32,221 nt of DNA from NCBI GenBank assembly GCA_949296855.1, contig CASFRN010000068.1, positions 1 through 32,221 of the forward strand. Direction: 5' to 3'. A program made the position numbers and the translations under genes. The number at the start of each line of letters is the position of its first letter. Position 1 is the first letter of the stretch. Shown in pieces: positions 8,201-17,062 of this stretch. This DNA is from an uncultured Bacteroides sp. GTDB taxonomy: Bacteria > Bacteroidota > Bacteroidia > Bacteroidales > Bacteroidaceae. Under the pieces are notes generated by a model. It was not told where the DNA came from, searched no databases, and saw nothing but the letters and a program-made list of their open reading frames with translations.

Positions 8201-9830
8201 GGCTACCGAAACGCTTTCCGATAAATTGGAAGCGCATGTCGGGTTGCATCATTTCCCTCTGCATATCGCCAATGCCTTTATCCCTGCCGGCTTGGCTACA
8301 CTGAAAGGTGATTTAGACGGAAGTGTGGAAGTGAACGGTCCGGCTTCTTCGCCTTTATTGGCTGGAGAGCTAAGCCTTGATAGTGTACAGGTAGGAGTTC
8401 CGCAAGCATCGTTGAACTTGCGCTTAGACCATCGGCCGATAAAGATAAAGGATAACCGGCTGGAGTTCGAGAGGTTTAATATTTATACCGAAGGCGAGAT
8501 GCCTTTCACCGTAGACGGTTATGTCGATATGGGGAATTTTGAGGCGATAGATGTCAATTTAGGCATGATAGCACGGAATTTCGAATTGATTAATGCCAAG
8601 AGGACGAAGGAATCGTTGGTGTACGGCAAGTTGTATGTCGATTTCACTTCGACGGTAAAAGGTTCGCCCGATGCTTTGACCATGCGCGGAAACATGAACA
8701 TCTTGGGGAGCAGCGATTTTACGTATATCCTGAAAGATTCTCCGCTTACGGTGGAAGACCGCTTGAGCGAGACGGTGACTTTCGTGGATTTCCGCGATAC
8801 GGCGCGGGTGGATTTAACTCAGATAAAACCCGTGACATTGGGAGGCATGGATATGTTGATGACCTTGCACATTGACGAGGCGGTGCAGGCACGGGTCGAC
8901 CTGAACGAGGACGGAAGCAACTACATGCTCTTAGAGGGAGGGGGAGACCTCTCTTTCCAATACCAACCCGACGGTAACATGGTATTGAACGGGCGTTATT
9001 CCTTGATGAGCGGCGAGATGAAATATGAATTGCCCATTATTCCCTTGAAGACTTTCCACATCCAAAGCGGGAGCTACATTGAATGGACGGGCGATCTGAT
9101 GAATCCCAATCTGAATATCAAGGCATCAGAGCGGGTACGCGCTTCGGTGGCTTCGGAGGATAGCGGCTCGCGCATGGTGAACTTCGATGTAGGAGTGAAT
9201 CTGACGAACCGGTTGGAAGACTTGGGCTTTACCTTTACTTTAGAGGCTCCCGATGACGGAAGCATGCAGAACGAGCTTGCTTCGAAATCGGCGGAAGAGA
9301 AGAACAAATTAGCGGTGACTATGCTGGTGACGGGCATGTATATGGTAGAAGGGAATACCTCCGGAGGCGGCTTCGATACGAACAGCATGCTGAATTCTTT
9401 CTTGCAAAGCGAAATCAACAAGATAGCCGGAAGCGCCTTGAAGACCATCGATATCAACTTCGGTATGGAAACCACCGAGCAGGAAAGCGGAACTTCGCGC
9501 ACCGATTATAATTTCCAGTTTGCCAAACGTTTCTGGAACAACCGTTTCCAAGTGGTGATAGGCGGAAAGATTTCGACCGGGAACGATGTCCAGCAACAAG
9601 ACGAGTCGTTCATCGATAATATTTCGTTGGAATACCGGCTGGATAATAGCGGCACGCGTTATATCAAGATTTTCCACGATAAGAACTACGAGAGCATACT
9701 CGACGGGGAAGTGATAGAGACGGGAGCCGGCGTTGTCTTGCGTAAGAAAGTGAGCAAGTTAGGCGAACTCTTCATCTTCCGTTCGCGGAAGAAAGCCCGT
9801 CCTGTAGATGAAGATAAGAGCGAGCCTTGA
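5235..9830 (+). CDS. tamB: Translocation and assembly module protein TamB
   Basis: This 1531-residue protein has one N-terminal membrane anchor (about residues 6-29, RRWGIIIASPFILFVLVCVL) and then a very long, beta-rich AsmA/TamB-type region with many short amphipathic strands (e.g. IDGSLNDLKLTQFSLALP). It ends in the conserved DUF490/TamB C-terminal domain (ISLEYRLDNSGTRYIKIFHD). TamB proteins span the periplasm from the inner membrane and work with an Omp85 partner in outer-membrane protein assembly and in lipid transport between membranes. The next gene encodes that partner 30 bases downstream. An in-frame GTG/TTG extension to 5181 exists, but the ATG at 5235 places the membrane anchor right after a basic start (MKKNIRR) and is preferred. 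Confidence 0.93.
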   Translation: MKKNIRRWGIIIASPFILFVLVCVLVYLPPVQNFLVRTATRYASEATGMQISIGRISLGFPLDLVVHRALVVNQGDTIADAGRLTVKVQFFPLLKKQVELDGLELADVRVNTAGLIGGMKLEGEIGNLFVSSHGVDLSPETAIVNQLTLKDAHLSMCLADTTAQDTTASAPVYWKFQLQKIDFENVSFALQMPLDTLSMAVSVNRLALREGDVDLHRMAYSARTFLVEEGRFGFDTGSHPPLEEGLDPSHIAITDLNIGMDSLFYAGNDIRALIRTFELKERSGLEITSGEGRLVSDAHTLSVPSLRIKTQDSALELNASMDWAAMDANKEGAIRARLMADIGKNDLLKVVTGLPAEFIQRYPSRPLQIRAGIDGSLNDLKLTQFSLALPNAFRAEADGKLAFALDSTRRNGMLHLAMETEDLGFVETLSGGVVIPRGMRLEGLASLKGNRIGTDIDLNEGRHGKVTLAAGYDLMEERYRARIAIDSLNLHAFLPNDSLYRLDAALLAEGKGFDFFSPHTWVKVDGSVSHLRYGHRLFSGLALEGGLARSKGKLSLSVSDHAVDALINLDALLLPHQIKADLDGQVKRLDLQALSLVKNKLNPTLHIEAHAQTDMKVNHRVRVSLTDIHLITEENDFHTKDLHAGVEMASDSIRSYVNAGDLTFLFRSPDGIERLTSSATALMEEFDRQWKAKKLDQRVLKQLFPRAQLRIFSGSDNPIANLLAASHLRYDRFRVGMSTSPDEGLNADMKLYGLRTDSLRLDTIFFDARQDTARFLFHSGVRALASKRQEAFGIGLWGSVDSTRARTYISYLNNKYEKGVELGLEARLHPEGISVHVSPDNPTLVYRTFQANPDNYIFLKDNGRIYANLHLADSRRTGLAFYSPSDTLSGQDLTLELHRISIREFRRVVPYMPDIAGLIDAEAHYVQTGDDMQVAADIRVDSLAYNRQPLGDWGVSAVYLPQEDGAHGINGYVTIDDVEVVSLDGSYASATETLSDKLEAHVGLHHFPLHIANAFIPAGLATLKGDLDGSVEVNGPASSPLLAGELSLDSVQVGVPQASLNLRLDHRPIKIKDNRLEFERFNIYTEGEMPFTVDGYVDMGNFEAIDVNLGMIARNFELINAKRTKESLVYGKLYVDFTSTVKGSPDALTMRGNMNILGSSDFTYILKDSPLTVEDRLSETVTFVDFRDTARVDLTQIKPVTLGGMDMLMTLHIDEAVQARVDLNEDGSNYMLLEGGGDLSFQYQPDGNMVLNGRYSLMSGEMKYELPIIPLKTFHIQSGSYIEWTGDLMNPNLNIKASERVRASVASEDSGSRMVNFDVGVNLTNRLEDLGFTFTLEAPDDGSMQNELASKSAEEKNKLAVTMLVTGMYMVEGNTSGGGFDTNSMLNSFLQSEINKIAGSALKTIDINFGMETTEQESGTSRTDYNFQFAKRFWNNRFQVVIGGKISTGNDVQQQDESFIDNISLEYRLDNSGTRYIKIFHDKNYESILDGEVIETGAGVVLRKKVSKLGELFIFRSRKKARPVDEDKSEP

Positions 9831-9860
9831 TGAATATAGTTGAATAAGGTGATGAAGATA

Positions 9861-12185
9861 ATGAAAAAGCGATACGCATATATATGGATTTGGTTGAGCA
9901 TATTGATAGGTTTGTCCTCGTGCTCGATTACCAAGCATTTGCCCGAGGGAGAGACTCTTTATTTGGGCTTGAAAGACATTACGATTCAAAACGAGGACGA
10001 GACCGATGCGGGGCAGACGGCATTGGACGAAGTAAAGGGAGCTATCAGCATCGCTCCGAACAATGCTATCGTGACCTATCCGAATATCCGTTTTCCCATT
10101 CCCTTCGGCTTGTGGGTGTACAATCGCTTTGAACGCTACGAGAAAGGTTTCGGGCGATGGATATTCCGGAAGTTGGCGGCAGACCCTGTCTATGTATCTA
10201 CGGTGAATCCCGATACCCGTGCCAAGGTGGCGAGTAACTTGCTTCGTGATTATGGGTTCTTCGACGGGCGTGTCACTTATCGGGTGGACAGCACCAAGAA
10301 TCCGCGTGCGGTAAAGTTGAGTTACGACATCGACATGGGACGCCCGTATTATATTGACACCTTGCTTTATGAGGGCTTTGCGCCATTGACCGATAGCCTG
10401 ATTCATGCGCATCTCGACGAGAAACTGGTGCGTAGCGGAGAGCATTTCAATGTCAACACCTTGAATGAGGAACGCCAGCGGGTCATCAGCCTGTTGCGTG
10501 ATAACGGGTATTATTATGCACGGAATGATTTCATCACTTTCCTTGCCGATACCCTGATGCGCCCCGGATATGTCACATTGAAGTTGGTGCCGGAATTGAA
10601 TTTGCCCAAAGAGGCATTGAAGCGGTATCGCTTGGGGAATACTTCGGTTTACCTGACCGGATATAACGGAGAACGCCCGACCGATTCGTTAAGGCTTCGT
10701 GACTTCACGGTGCACTATGCCGGCGAGAAGCCCGGACTACGTTTCGGTGTATTGCGCAAACGCTTTATTTACCGGAAAGGGGAAATGTATTCGCAAACCC
10801 GCCAGAACTATACGCAGGAGGCTCTTTCGCGCTTGGGAGTGTTCAAGTTCAACGAAATACAATACCAGCCCCGTCCGAATAGCGATACGCTCGACGTGCG
10901 GGTGAACGCGATGTTCGACTTGCCTTACGATACCGAATTGGAATTGAACGTGACGACTAAAAGTACGAAGCAGACCGGACCGGGAGCAATCTTTAAGCTC
11001 TCGAAACGGAACTTCCGGCGTATGGGGGCTTCGCTTAACTTGGAGCTGAAAGGTTCATACGAGTGGCAGACCAGTTCGACGGTAGACGGAGACAAGTCGG
11101 TGATGAACTCCTACGAGTTGGGAGCCGCGCTTTCGCTCGATTTCCCGCGCATCGTCCTCCCGTGGGTGCGCGACCGGATAGACCCGTTCCGTTTCCCTTC
11201 GGAGACGCACTTCCGCATCTATGCCGAGCAGGTGAACCGCGCGCGTTATTTCAAGATGCTTTCGTTCGGCGGAAGCGTGTCTTATAGCTTCCGCAAGTCG
11301 CGGAGCATGAAGCATACCGTTACGCCGATTCATTTGGCGTTCAATCACCTGCAACGCCGGACGGCGACATTCGATTCTATCGCTTTGGCGAATCCCATGC
11401 TTTTCCATAGCTTGGACGACCAGTTCATCCCTTCCGTTTCGTACACCTTTACTTACGATAACTCTTGGCGCAAACGCCGGATGCGCTTGTGGTGGGAAAA
11501 CTCGTTCACTTCGGCGGGAAACATCACCTCGGCCATCTATGCCGCATTTGGCAGAAGCTTTAAAGAGAAGGAAAAGAAATTCCTCGGAACGCCTTTTGCC
11601 CAGTTCCTGAAATTCACGAGCGAGATACGTCCTTTGTATTACATCAACGAGAAGCAGCAATTGGCGGGACGCCTGATGGCGGGCGTGATATGGTCGTACG
11701 GCAACAAGACCATTGCGCCTTATAGCGAGCAGTTCTACGTGGGCGGGGCGAACAGCATCCGTGCCTTTACGGTGCGCTCCATAGGTCCGGGACGTTTTCA
11801 CCCAGCCGACAACTCGGCTTATTCGTATGTGGACGAGACGGGTGACATCAAGCTCGAAGCGAACCTCGAATACCGCTTCCGCCTCCTTTCGAACATGTTC
11901 GGCGGAAACCTGAACGGCGCGGTCTTCCTCGATGCGGGCAACGTATGGCTGATGCGTGAGGACGAAGCCCGCCCCGGAGCCAAGTTCACCTTCAAGCGTT
12001 TCTTCGACAACATCGCCTTGGGCACGGGCGTAGGCATCCGCTACGACCTCTCCTTCCTGATTCTCCGCCTCGACTGGGGAATCGCCCTCCACGTGCCTTA
12101 CGAAACGGGCCGTTCGGGCTATTACAACATCCCCCGCTTCAAGGACGGCCAAGGGCTTCATTTCGCCATCGGCTATCCGTTCTGA
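9861..12185 (+). CDS. tamL: Omp85/BamA-superfamily outer-membrane lipoprotein TamL
   Basis: The product (774 residues from this start) has a lipoprotein signal ending in LSSC, then periplasmic POTRA-like repeats (about residues 25-350, e.g. VTYRVDSTKNPRAVKLSYDI), then a 16-strand-type Omp85 barrel (PF01103-like). GGANSIRAFTVRSIGPG is the typical barrel loop motif, and the chain ends in aromatic AIGYPF as outer-membrane proteins do. Bacteroidota pair TamB with a lipid-anchored TamA variant called TamL, and the gene order here fits. The reading frame opens at a TTG (9840) and also has an ATG at 9852; MKKRYAYIWIW at 9861 gives the most standard lipoprotein signal, but 9852 is nearly as good. Confidence 0.9.
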   Translation: MKKRYAYIWIWLSILIGLSSCSITKHLPEGETLYLGLKDITIQNEDETDAGQTALDEVKGAISIAPNNAIVTYPNIRFPIPFGLWVYNRFERYEKGFGRWIFRKLAADPVYVSTVNPDTRAKVASNLLRDYGFFDGRVTYRVDSTKNPRAVKLSYDIDMGRPYYIDTLLYEGFAPLTDSLIHAHLDEKLVRSGEHFNVNTLNEERQRVISLLRDNGYYYARNDFITFLADTLMRPGYVTLKLVPELNLPKEALKRYRLGNTSVYLTGYNGERPTDSLRLRDFTVHYAGEKPGLRFGVLRKRFIYRKGEMYSQTRQNYTQEALSRLGVFKFNEIQYQPRPNSDTLDVRVNAMFDLPYDTELELNVTTKSTKQTGPGAIFKLSKRNFRRMGASLNLELKGSYEWQTSSTVDGDKSVMNSYELGAALSLDFPRIVLPWVRDRIDPFRFPSETHFRIYAEQVNRARYFKMLSFGGSVSYSFRKSRSMKHTVTPIHLAFNHLQRRTATFDSIALANPMLFHSLDDQFIPSVSYTFTYDNSWRKRRMRLWWENSFTSAGNITSAIYAAFGRSFKEKEKKFLGTPFAQFLKFTSEIRPLYYINEKQQLAGRLMAGVIWSYGNKTIAPYSEQFYVGGANSIRAFTVRSIGPGRFHPADNSAYSYVDETGDIKLEANLEYRFRLLSNMFGGNLNGAVFLDAGNVWLMREDEARPGAKFTFKRFFDNIALGTGVGIRYDLSFLILRLDWGIALHVPYETGRSGYYNIPRFKDGQGLHFAIGYPF

Positions 12186-12255
12186 TGTCAGTCGGTATGT
12201 ATTGATTGTCAGCTTATAGTGATGTTTCGTACAGCATCTGTTTTAAACACATTAC

Positions 12256-12298
12256 AGCTTCGTGAAAAAGGCAAAGGAAGAGCCTTTTTTACGAAGCT
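12256..12298 (+). terminator. Strong hairpin terminator after tamL
   Basis: Arms of 17 bases (12256-12272 and 12282-12298) pair with a single G-T wobble around a 9-base loop. The stem is AGCTTCGT...AAAAAGGC with its complement, so it carries T runs on both strands and could also stop transcription arriving from the other side. Confidence 0.8.
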
Positions 12299-12310
12299 AT
12301 AGTTTCAGGT

Positions 12311-12374
12311 AGTTTCAGTGCACTGAAACTAAAGTTTTAGAGTACTGAAACTATAAATTCAGCGCACTAAAACT
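12311..12374. repeat. Three 20-bp palindromic units with 22-bp period
   Basis: Unit 1 (12311-12330, AGTTTCAGTGCACTGAAACT) is a perfect palindrome. Unit 2 (12333-12352) and unit 3 (12355-12374) are imperfect versions with the same AGTTTnAG/CTnAAACT ends. The unit starts are exactly 22 bases apart. A partial copy (AGTTTCAGG, 12301-12309) precedes them. The array lies between convergent tamL and the regulator gene. Confidence 0.85.
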
Positions 12375-12405
12375 ATATTGGCTTTTTCGCTTTATTTGTA
12401 TAAAG

Positions 12406-15400
12406 TCATTTCCGCATTTTTTCTTTGTATTCTGTCGGTGTCATGCCGAAACGTTGTTTGAAGCATTTGCTGAAGTAACGCGGGTCGTTGATGCCTACCA
12501 TATAGGCTATTTGCGTCATGTTGAATTCACCTGTTTCGATAAGTTGGGCGGCGCGTTTTATGCGCATTTCTTTAATGAACTCAATAGGGGAGAACCCCGT
12601 GAGCGATTTCAGTTTCTTGAAGAATACGGACCGGCTTACCGACATTTCGCGTACCAAGTCATCTACTATCAAGTCTCCGTTATCAAGATTCTTTTCCATG
12701 AATTCGGTCAAACGGTCGATGAAGAGCTTGTCTTGTTTCGACATGGTGCTTTGCACTTCTTCTTCGGCCATTCCGTTGTTGATGTCCATCAGGTGTTCGC
12801 AATAGAAACGGCGCAAGCGTTGGCGGTGTGCCAGCAGGTTGTTTACGCGCGCTTGCAGGTAGGCGGCGCTGAAGGGCTTGGTGATGTAGCTGTCTACGCC
12901 CAGTTCCATGCTTTGCAGCTTGCTGTCCATATCGGTCTTGGCGGTGAGTAATACGATAGGGATATGGCTGGTGGCTACATCGTTTCTTAGTTCTTTGGTC
13001 AGTGTGATGCCGTCTGTTTCGGGCATCATGATATCGCTGATGATAATATCGGGCATGTATTTCCGGGCTTTGTCGATGCCTTCTGTCCCGTCAGATGCCT
13101 CAATGGTTTGAAACTGTTCTTTAAAGATGGTGCGAAGGAAAGTGCGCAGTTCCAAGTTGTCTTCTACCAATAACATGACTTTCCTGTCGGTCTCTGCAGG
13201 TATTTCTGGCTCTGGCTCTGCCGCGGATGCGTTTGTTTCTACATCATCCGAAACGATGAATTCCACCTCTTCGCCGAAATGGTCTTTTCCTTTTCGGAAC
13301 GCTACGGTGAAGCAGCTTCCTTCTCCTTCTTTGCTGTCTACTTGGATAGAGGCATGGTGCAAGTCTGCCAGTTCTTTTACTAACGAAAGTCCGATGCCTG
13401 TACTGACCTTTCCTGTCAGATGCCTGTCTATCAGTGTTTCGAAACGTACGAAGAGCGATTTCTTCATGTTTTCGGGGATGCCGATGCCTTGGTCTTGCAC
13501 ACCTATCGCTACGGTGTTTTCGTTTTCGTGGATGAAGACTTTAATGGCTTTTCCTGCAGGTGTGTATTTAAAGGCGTTTGAAAGCAAGTTGAAGATTATT
13601 TTCTCTGTCTTGTCTTTATCTATCCATAGTTTTAGCGTGGGACGTTCGCTTTCGAAGATGAAGTCGATGTGATTCGATTCGGCAAGCGATTCGAAGTTTT
13701 CCATGATGTTTTGTACGAAGGGGACAATATCTGCCTGCTCTACGCAAAGCTTCATCTTGCGGTTCTGGATTTTGCGGAAATCCAGTATCTGGTTTACCAA
13801 GCGCAACATACGGTGGGTATTGCGTGCTACGGTTTGTAGTTGTTCTCTGACTTCATGGGTCAGGTCGTTCCGTTTCAGGACGTATTCTAAGGGACCTTCT
13901 ATCAGTGTGAGCGGTGTACGCAGTTCGTGTGAGATATTGGTGAAAAAACGCAGCTTGATGTCGGTCACTTGTTGTTCTACCGATACTTCATGTTTTAGCC
14001 GGTAGATGACGAACAGTGTCCATGCTCCTCCTAAAAGTACAGCTATAAAGGCTATGGCGTAGAGCAGATAAGCAATCGGTGTTTCCCAAAACGCAGGCTT
14101 TACGGTGATGGGTAACATCCGTTCGTTTTCTGCCCAAATGCCTGCGCCGTTTGTAGAACGGATGCGGAAGATGTATTCGCCTTGCGGCAGGTTGGTGTAG
14201 GTGGCGGTGCGCTGTTCGTTTACATAATTCCATTCTTCATCGAATCCTTCCAGTATATAGGCGTATTTGATGTTTTCAGGAAAATTCAGGTCGAGTGATG
14301 CAAACGAAAAGGAAAGGGTGTTTTTCGTATGCGGCAGGGTGAGGTGCTGCAGGCTGTTCAATGATTCCGGTAAAACCGATTCGGGCGAAGGGGTTATATT
14401 TTCGCCTGCTATTCTCAGTCCGGTAAATACGATGTTGGGTATATAACTATTGGTTTTTACATCTTCTGGACGGAAAGCAAGCATACCGCGGTTGGCTCCG
14501 AATATCAGTCTTCCGTCTGTTAAAGCGATGGCTGTGTTCTCTTCGAAGATGAGGGATTCGCCTAATTCATGGCGCAGGAAATTGTCGAAGTGACGGCGCT
14601 TGTCCATACGGCTCAGTCCGCTTTCGGTGCCAATCCATATGTTCCCTTCCGCATCTTCAGTGAGTGATACCAATACATCGGTCAGCAGTCCGTTGGTAGT
14701 GCTTGCCGAACTGAAACGTGCGTTCCCGTTCTTATCGATGCTTTTCAGTTCGTTCAGGCCGCCTCCGAATGTAGCGAAGAGCAGCTGTCCTTCTTTGGTA
14801 AGTAGGATGTCGTATATGTCGTTGTTGCTCAGGCTGCCCGGCTCACCCGGCATACGCGTGTGAAGGTGGAAGTGGATATCTTCGGGGCTATTGAAGGTTT
14901 CGTCGAATGAAAGCAGTCCGTTAGCGGTAGCTATCCATATCGTGCCGTTGTTGTCCCGTTGCAGGGTACGTGCTTTGTAGCATCGTTCCATCGGGTATGA
15001 TTTTAGGTTGTTACGGGCATTGATGAATCGGTAGCTTCCGTCGGGCTGTTGTTCCATATAGTTCACTCCTCCCCCAAAAGTGGCTATCCACAACCGTCCT
15101 TTTCCGTCTTCGCAGATGTCGTAAGCGCTGTTATGGCTCAGGCTATATACATTGTCTGCATCGTAGGTGTATTGAGTTATGCGATAGCTTTTATCTCCTT
15201 TGTGCGGTTCGAGACGGATGATGCCTTTACCTTTCGAGGCTATCCAAAGGGTGCCGTGCGAGTCGTTTATCATGCGGTAAGCAGGGGCAATGAACGGTGT
15301 GCCTGTGGCAGCGATGCGTCCGTCGGTTGTCAGATGCCCCAATGCCTTCAGTTGGGGCGAGTATACGGTTATTTTCCCGTCACGCGTGCCTACCCAAATG

Positions 15401-16788
15401 CGTTCTTGCGGGTCTTCGCAGATTGAACGCACCTGATTGGCGTTGGTGTCGTAATGGCAAGGGTAAGGCTGGATTAGGTGGAAACGGTTATTGAAGAACG
15501 ACACTTTTTCTAGTCCTTTCGAGTGAGTGCCTAACCATAGGTTGCCTTGGCGGTCGATAATCATAGAGTGCAGCTTATTGGAGAATCGCCATGTTTCGCT
15601 TCCGGCTTCATCGTAAAAAGGGATTAATCGGTTTTGTTGCCGGTCGAACCAAGCCAACCCTCCTCCTGTTGGATGTACCCAAAGGTTTCCGAGGAGGTCT
15701 TCGCATATGGAGAAAGCCGGTATGGAATGGTCTGCAGGATATTCTTCTACGTACATATGTTCGGTCTTCAGTGTGTGCGAATCCGGGCTCAAATGACAAA
15801 CATAACCGCTGCGGCTTACCCCCGTCCATATTTCATCATGGCTGTCTATGTACAGGGCTGAGATAGGCCAGCGTGTAAAGTCGAATCCTTGTTCCACGCC
15901 ATAGAAGCGGAGAGGAGTGAGCAAAGAATCGGTCAGCAAAATGCCTTGCCGCCGGGCAGCTAAAGCCATTCTGCCGTCGCTTAAACGACGGATGGCTGTG
16001 ATGCTGTCTTGACAAGGCAATTCCTTTAACGAAAATATGTCTTCGTGCATATTGTATGCCCACACACGTCCTTGTTTGGAAGTGAACCAAATGGTTCCGT
16101 CCGTTTCCAGTGCATCGAAGAACGGTTGTTTTTCTTGATTCTGTTTTTGGTGTGTATGTACAAACCAATTGGTCTCCGTTCCGTCGGGGGCGATGCGTAG
16201 CAATCCGTTTTCGGTCAGTACCCACTCATGGCCTAAGCTGTCGAGGTGCACATTGTAGATGCGTGTGTCGTCTTTCCCTACTAAACTGGATAAGTAAATT
16301 TGTTGTTTTGCTTCTTCTGAAGCGCCGCCTGGCATGATGCGTATGCCTCCGTTGTGGTCTGTCAGCAGCCATACTGTCCCGTTTTTTAGGGGAATGACGG
16401 AAGAAATGATGAGGTTGCGTCCGGGGCCTTCGGCAGGTATTTCATCGAAAGCTTCCCGGCGTTTGTCGAATCGGAATACGTGTCCGTCGTAAGCGATGCA
16501 CCAAACATTGCCATATGTGTCGACATACAGATTGTCCACTCGGTTTGATGCCCATTCTACTTCATTGCTTTTGCGTGCTTTGTAGACATGGAAATCGTAT
16601 CCGTCGAAACGGTTGATGCCGTCCCAAGTGGCGAACCATAGCATGCCGTCGTGGTCTTGCACCATCGCCATAACGGTGTTTTCTGATAGTCCGTTTTCTT
16701 GCGAATAATGGGTGAATGTACAGTTTAGCTGCGCTTGTGCGGAAAGGGAGATCAGTAGCAGCAGGAGTGTATGGATGTAGTGTTTCAT
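12406..16788 (-). CDS. Hybrid two-component system regulator (sensor kinase-receiver-AraC fusion)
   Basis: From the ATG at 16788 the protein has 1460 residues. In order: signal peptide (1-19, ends SAQAQ); a periplasmic beta-propeller of many Reg_prop repeats (about 25-800, e.g. GLSENTVMAMVQDHDGMLWF and repeated GNIWIGT motifs); a Y_Y_Y domain (about 818-895); a transmembrane helix (about 904-930); HisKA with phospho-acceptor His954 (NISHELRTPL); an ATPase domain with NLLSNAFKYTP and DQGIGIP; a receiver with Asp1252 (IIISDIMMP); and a C-terminal AraC-type DNA-binding domain (last 100 residues, ending RFGMTPTEYKEKMRK). All key residues are intact. Such proteins sense a periplasmic ligand, often a glycan fragment, and activate nearby transport genes. 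No SusC/SusD pair or glycosidase lies in the window. An in-frame extension to 17001 has no signal peptide and is rejected. Confidence 0.93.
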   Translation of the reverse strand: MKHYIHTLLLLLISLSAQAQLNCTFTHYSQENGLSENTVMAMVQDHDGMLWFATWDGINRFDGYDFHVYKARKSNEVEWASNRVDNLYVDTYGNVWCIAYDGHVFRFDKRREAFDEIPAEGPGRNLIISSVIPLKNGTVWLLTDHNGGIRIMPGGASEEAKQQIYLSSLVGKDDTRIYNVHLDSLGHEWVLTENGLLRIAPDGTETNWFVHTHQKQNQEKQPFFDALETDGTIWFTSKQGRVWAYNMHEDIFSLKELPCQDSITAIRRLSDGRMALAARRQGILLTDSLLTPLRFYGVEQGFDFTRWPISALYIDSHDEIWTGVSRSGYVCHLSPDSHTLKTEHMYVEEYPADHSIPAFSICEDLLGNLWVHPTGGGLAWFDRQQNRLIPFYDEAGSETWRFSNKLHSMIIDRQGNLWLGTHSKGLEKVSFFNNRFHLIQPYPCHYDTNANQVRSICEDPQERIWVGTRDGKITVYSPQLKALGHLTTDGRIAATGTPFIAPAYRMINDSHGTLWIASKGKGIIRLEPHKGDKSYRITQYTYDADNVYSLSHNSAYDICEDGKGRLWIATFGGGVNYMEQQPDGSYRFINARNNLKSYPMERCYKARTLQRDNNGTIWIATANGLLSFDETFNSPEDIHFHLHTRMPGEPGSLSNNDIYDILLTKEGQLLFATFGGGLNELKSIDKNGNARFSSASTTNGLLTDVLVSLTEDAEGNIWIGTESGLSRMDKRRHFDNFLRHELGESLIFEENTAIALTDGRLIFGANRGMLAFRPEDVKTNSYIPNIVFTGLRIAGENITPSPESVLPESLNSLQHLTLPHTKNTLSFSFASLDLNFPENIKYAYILEGFDEEWNYVNEQRTATYTNLPQGEYIFRIRSTNGAGIWAENERMLPITVKPAFWETPIAYLLYAIAFIAVLLGGAWTLFVIYRLKHEVSVEQQVTDIKLRFFTNISHELRTPLTLIEGPLEYVLKRNDLTHEVREQLQTVARNTHRMLRLVNQILDFRKIQNRKMKLCVEQADIVPFVQNIMENFESLAESNHIDFIFESERPTLKLWIDKDKTEKIIFNLLSNAFKYTPAGKAIKVFIHENENTVAIGVQDQGIGIPENMKKSLFVRFETLIDRHLTGKVSTGIGLSLVKELADLHHASIQVDSKEGEGSCFTVAFRKGKDHFGEEVEFIVSDDVETNASAAEPEPEIPAETDRKVMLLVEDNLELRTFLRTIFKEQFQTIEASDGTEGIDKARKYMPDIIISDIMMPETDGITLTKELRNDVATSHIPIVLLTAKTDMDSKLQSMELGVDSYITKPFSAAYLQARVNNLLAHRQRLRRFYCEHLMDINNGMAEEEVQSTMSKQDKLFIDRLTEFMEKNLDNGDLIVDDLVREMSVSRSVFFKKLKSLTGFSPIEFIKEMRIKRAAQLIETGEFNMTQIAYMVGINDPRYFSKCFKQRFGMTPTEYKEKMRK

Positions 16789-16854
16789 GGCATAAATAAT
16801 GGGTTGTAATGGTTCTGTTTTAATATATATGTCGTATACTTTGCGACATGTGGA

Positions 16855-16886
16855 CAAATGTAGGGAAAAATCGGATAAAATCAAAA
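16855..16886 (-). promoter_or_regulatory. Consensus promoter of the hybrid two-component regulator
   Basis: On the minus strand the -33 box TTTG (16885-16882, within TTTTG) is followed after exactly 19 nt by the -7 box TACATTTG (16862-16855). This is the full Bacteroides consensus. It predicts a leader of about 60 bases before the ATG at 16788, and it confirms the shorter start because the longer one would place the promoter inside the gene. Confidence 0.75.
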
Positions 16887-16973
16887 TACAATCCGGATTG
16901 AAGGACGGAAAGAGAGGAAAGAGAGGAATGTGGGTTTGTTGTCTGTGATGCTGCTTGGGGGTGTCAGGAAGGC

Positions 16974-17016
16974 ATAAAAGCGGCAGGGGCGGTTTGCTCA
17001 CGCAACCGCTCCTGCC
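16974..17016 (-). terminator. Terminator after the outer-membrane beta-barrel gene
   Basis: Arms GGCAGGGGCGGTT (16982-16994) and AACCGCTCCTGCC (17004-17016) pair over 13 bases with one mismatch around a small loop. On the minus strand the stem is followed by CTTTTATG. It lies 47 bases beyond the stop at 17063 and upstream of the regulator promoter, so the regulator is a separate unit. Confidence 0.75.
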
Positions 17017-17062
17017 ATTAAAAACTACAATTATTTACTAAAGTCTGATTTTTAGAAGTGTG

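Noticed and set aside
11055-12161. Leftward open frame of 368 codons opposite tamL
   Set aside because: It mirrors the barrel domain of tamL in GC-rich sequence, has a low-complexity translation and no promoter or family similarity.
16789-17001. N-terminal extension of the hybrid regulator to 17001
   Set aside because: It would place the consensus promoter (16855-16886) and the upstream terminator within the gene and would hide the signal peptide.
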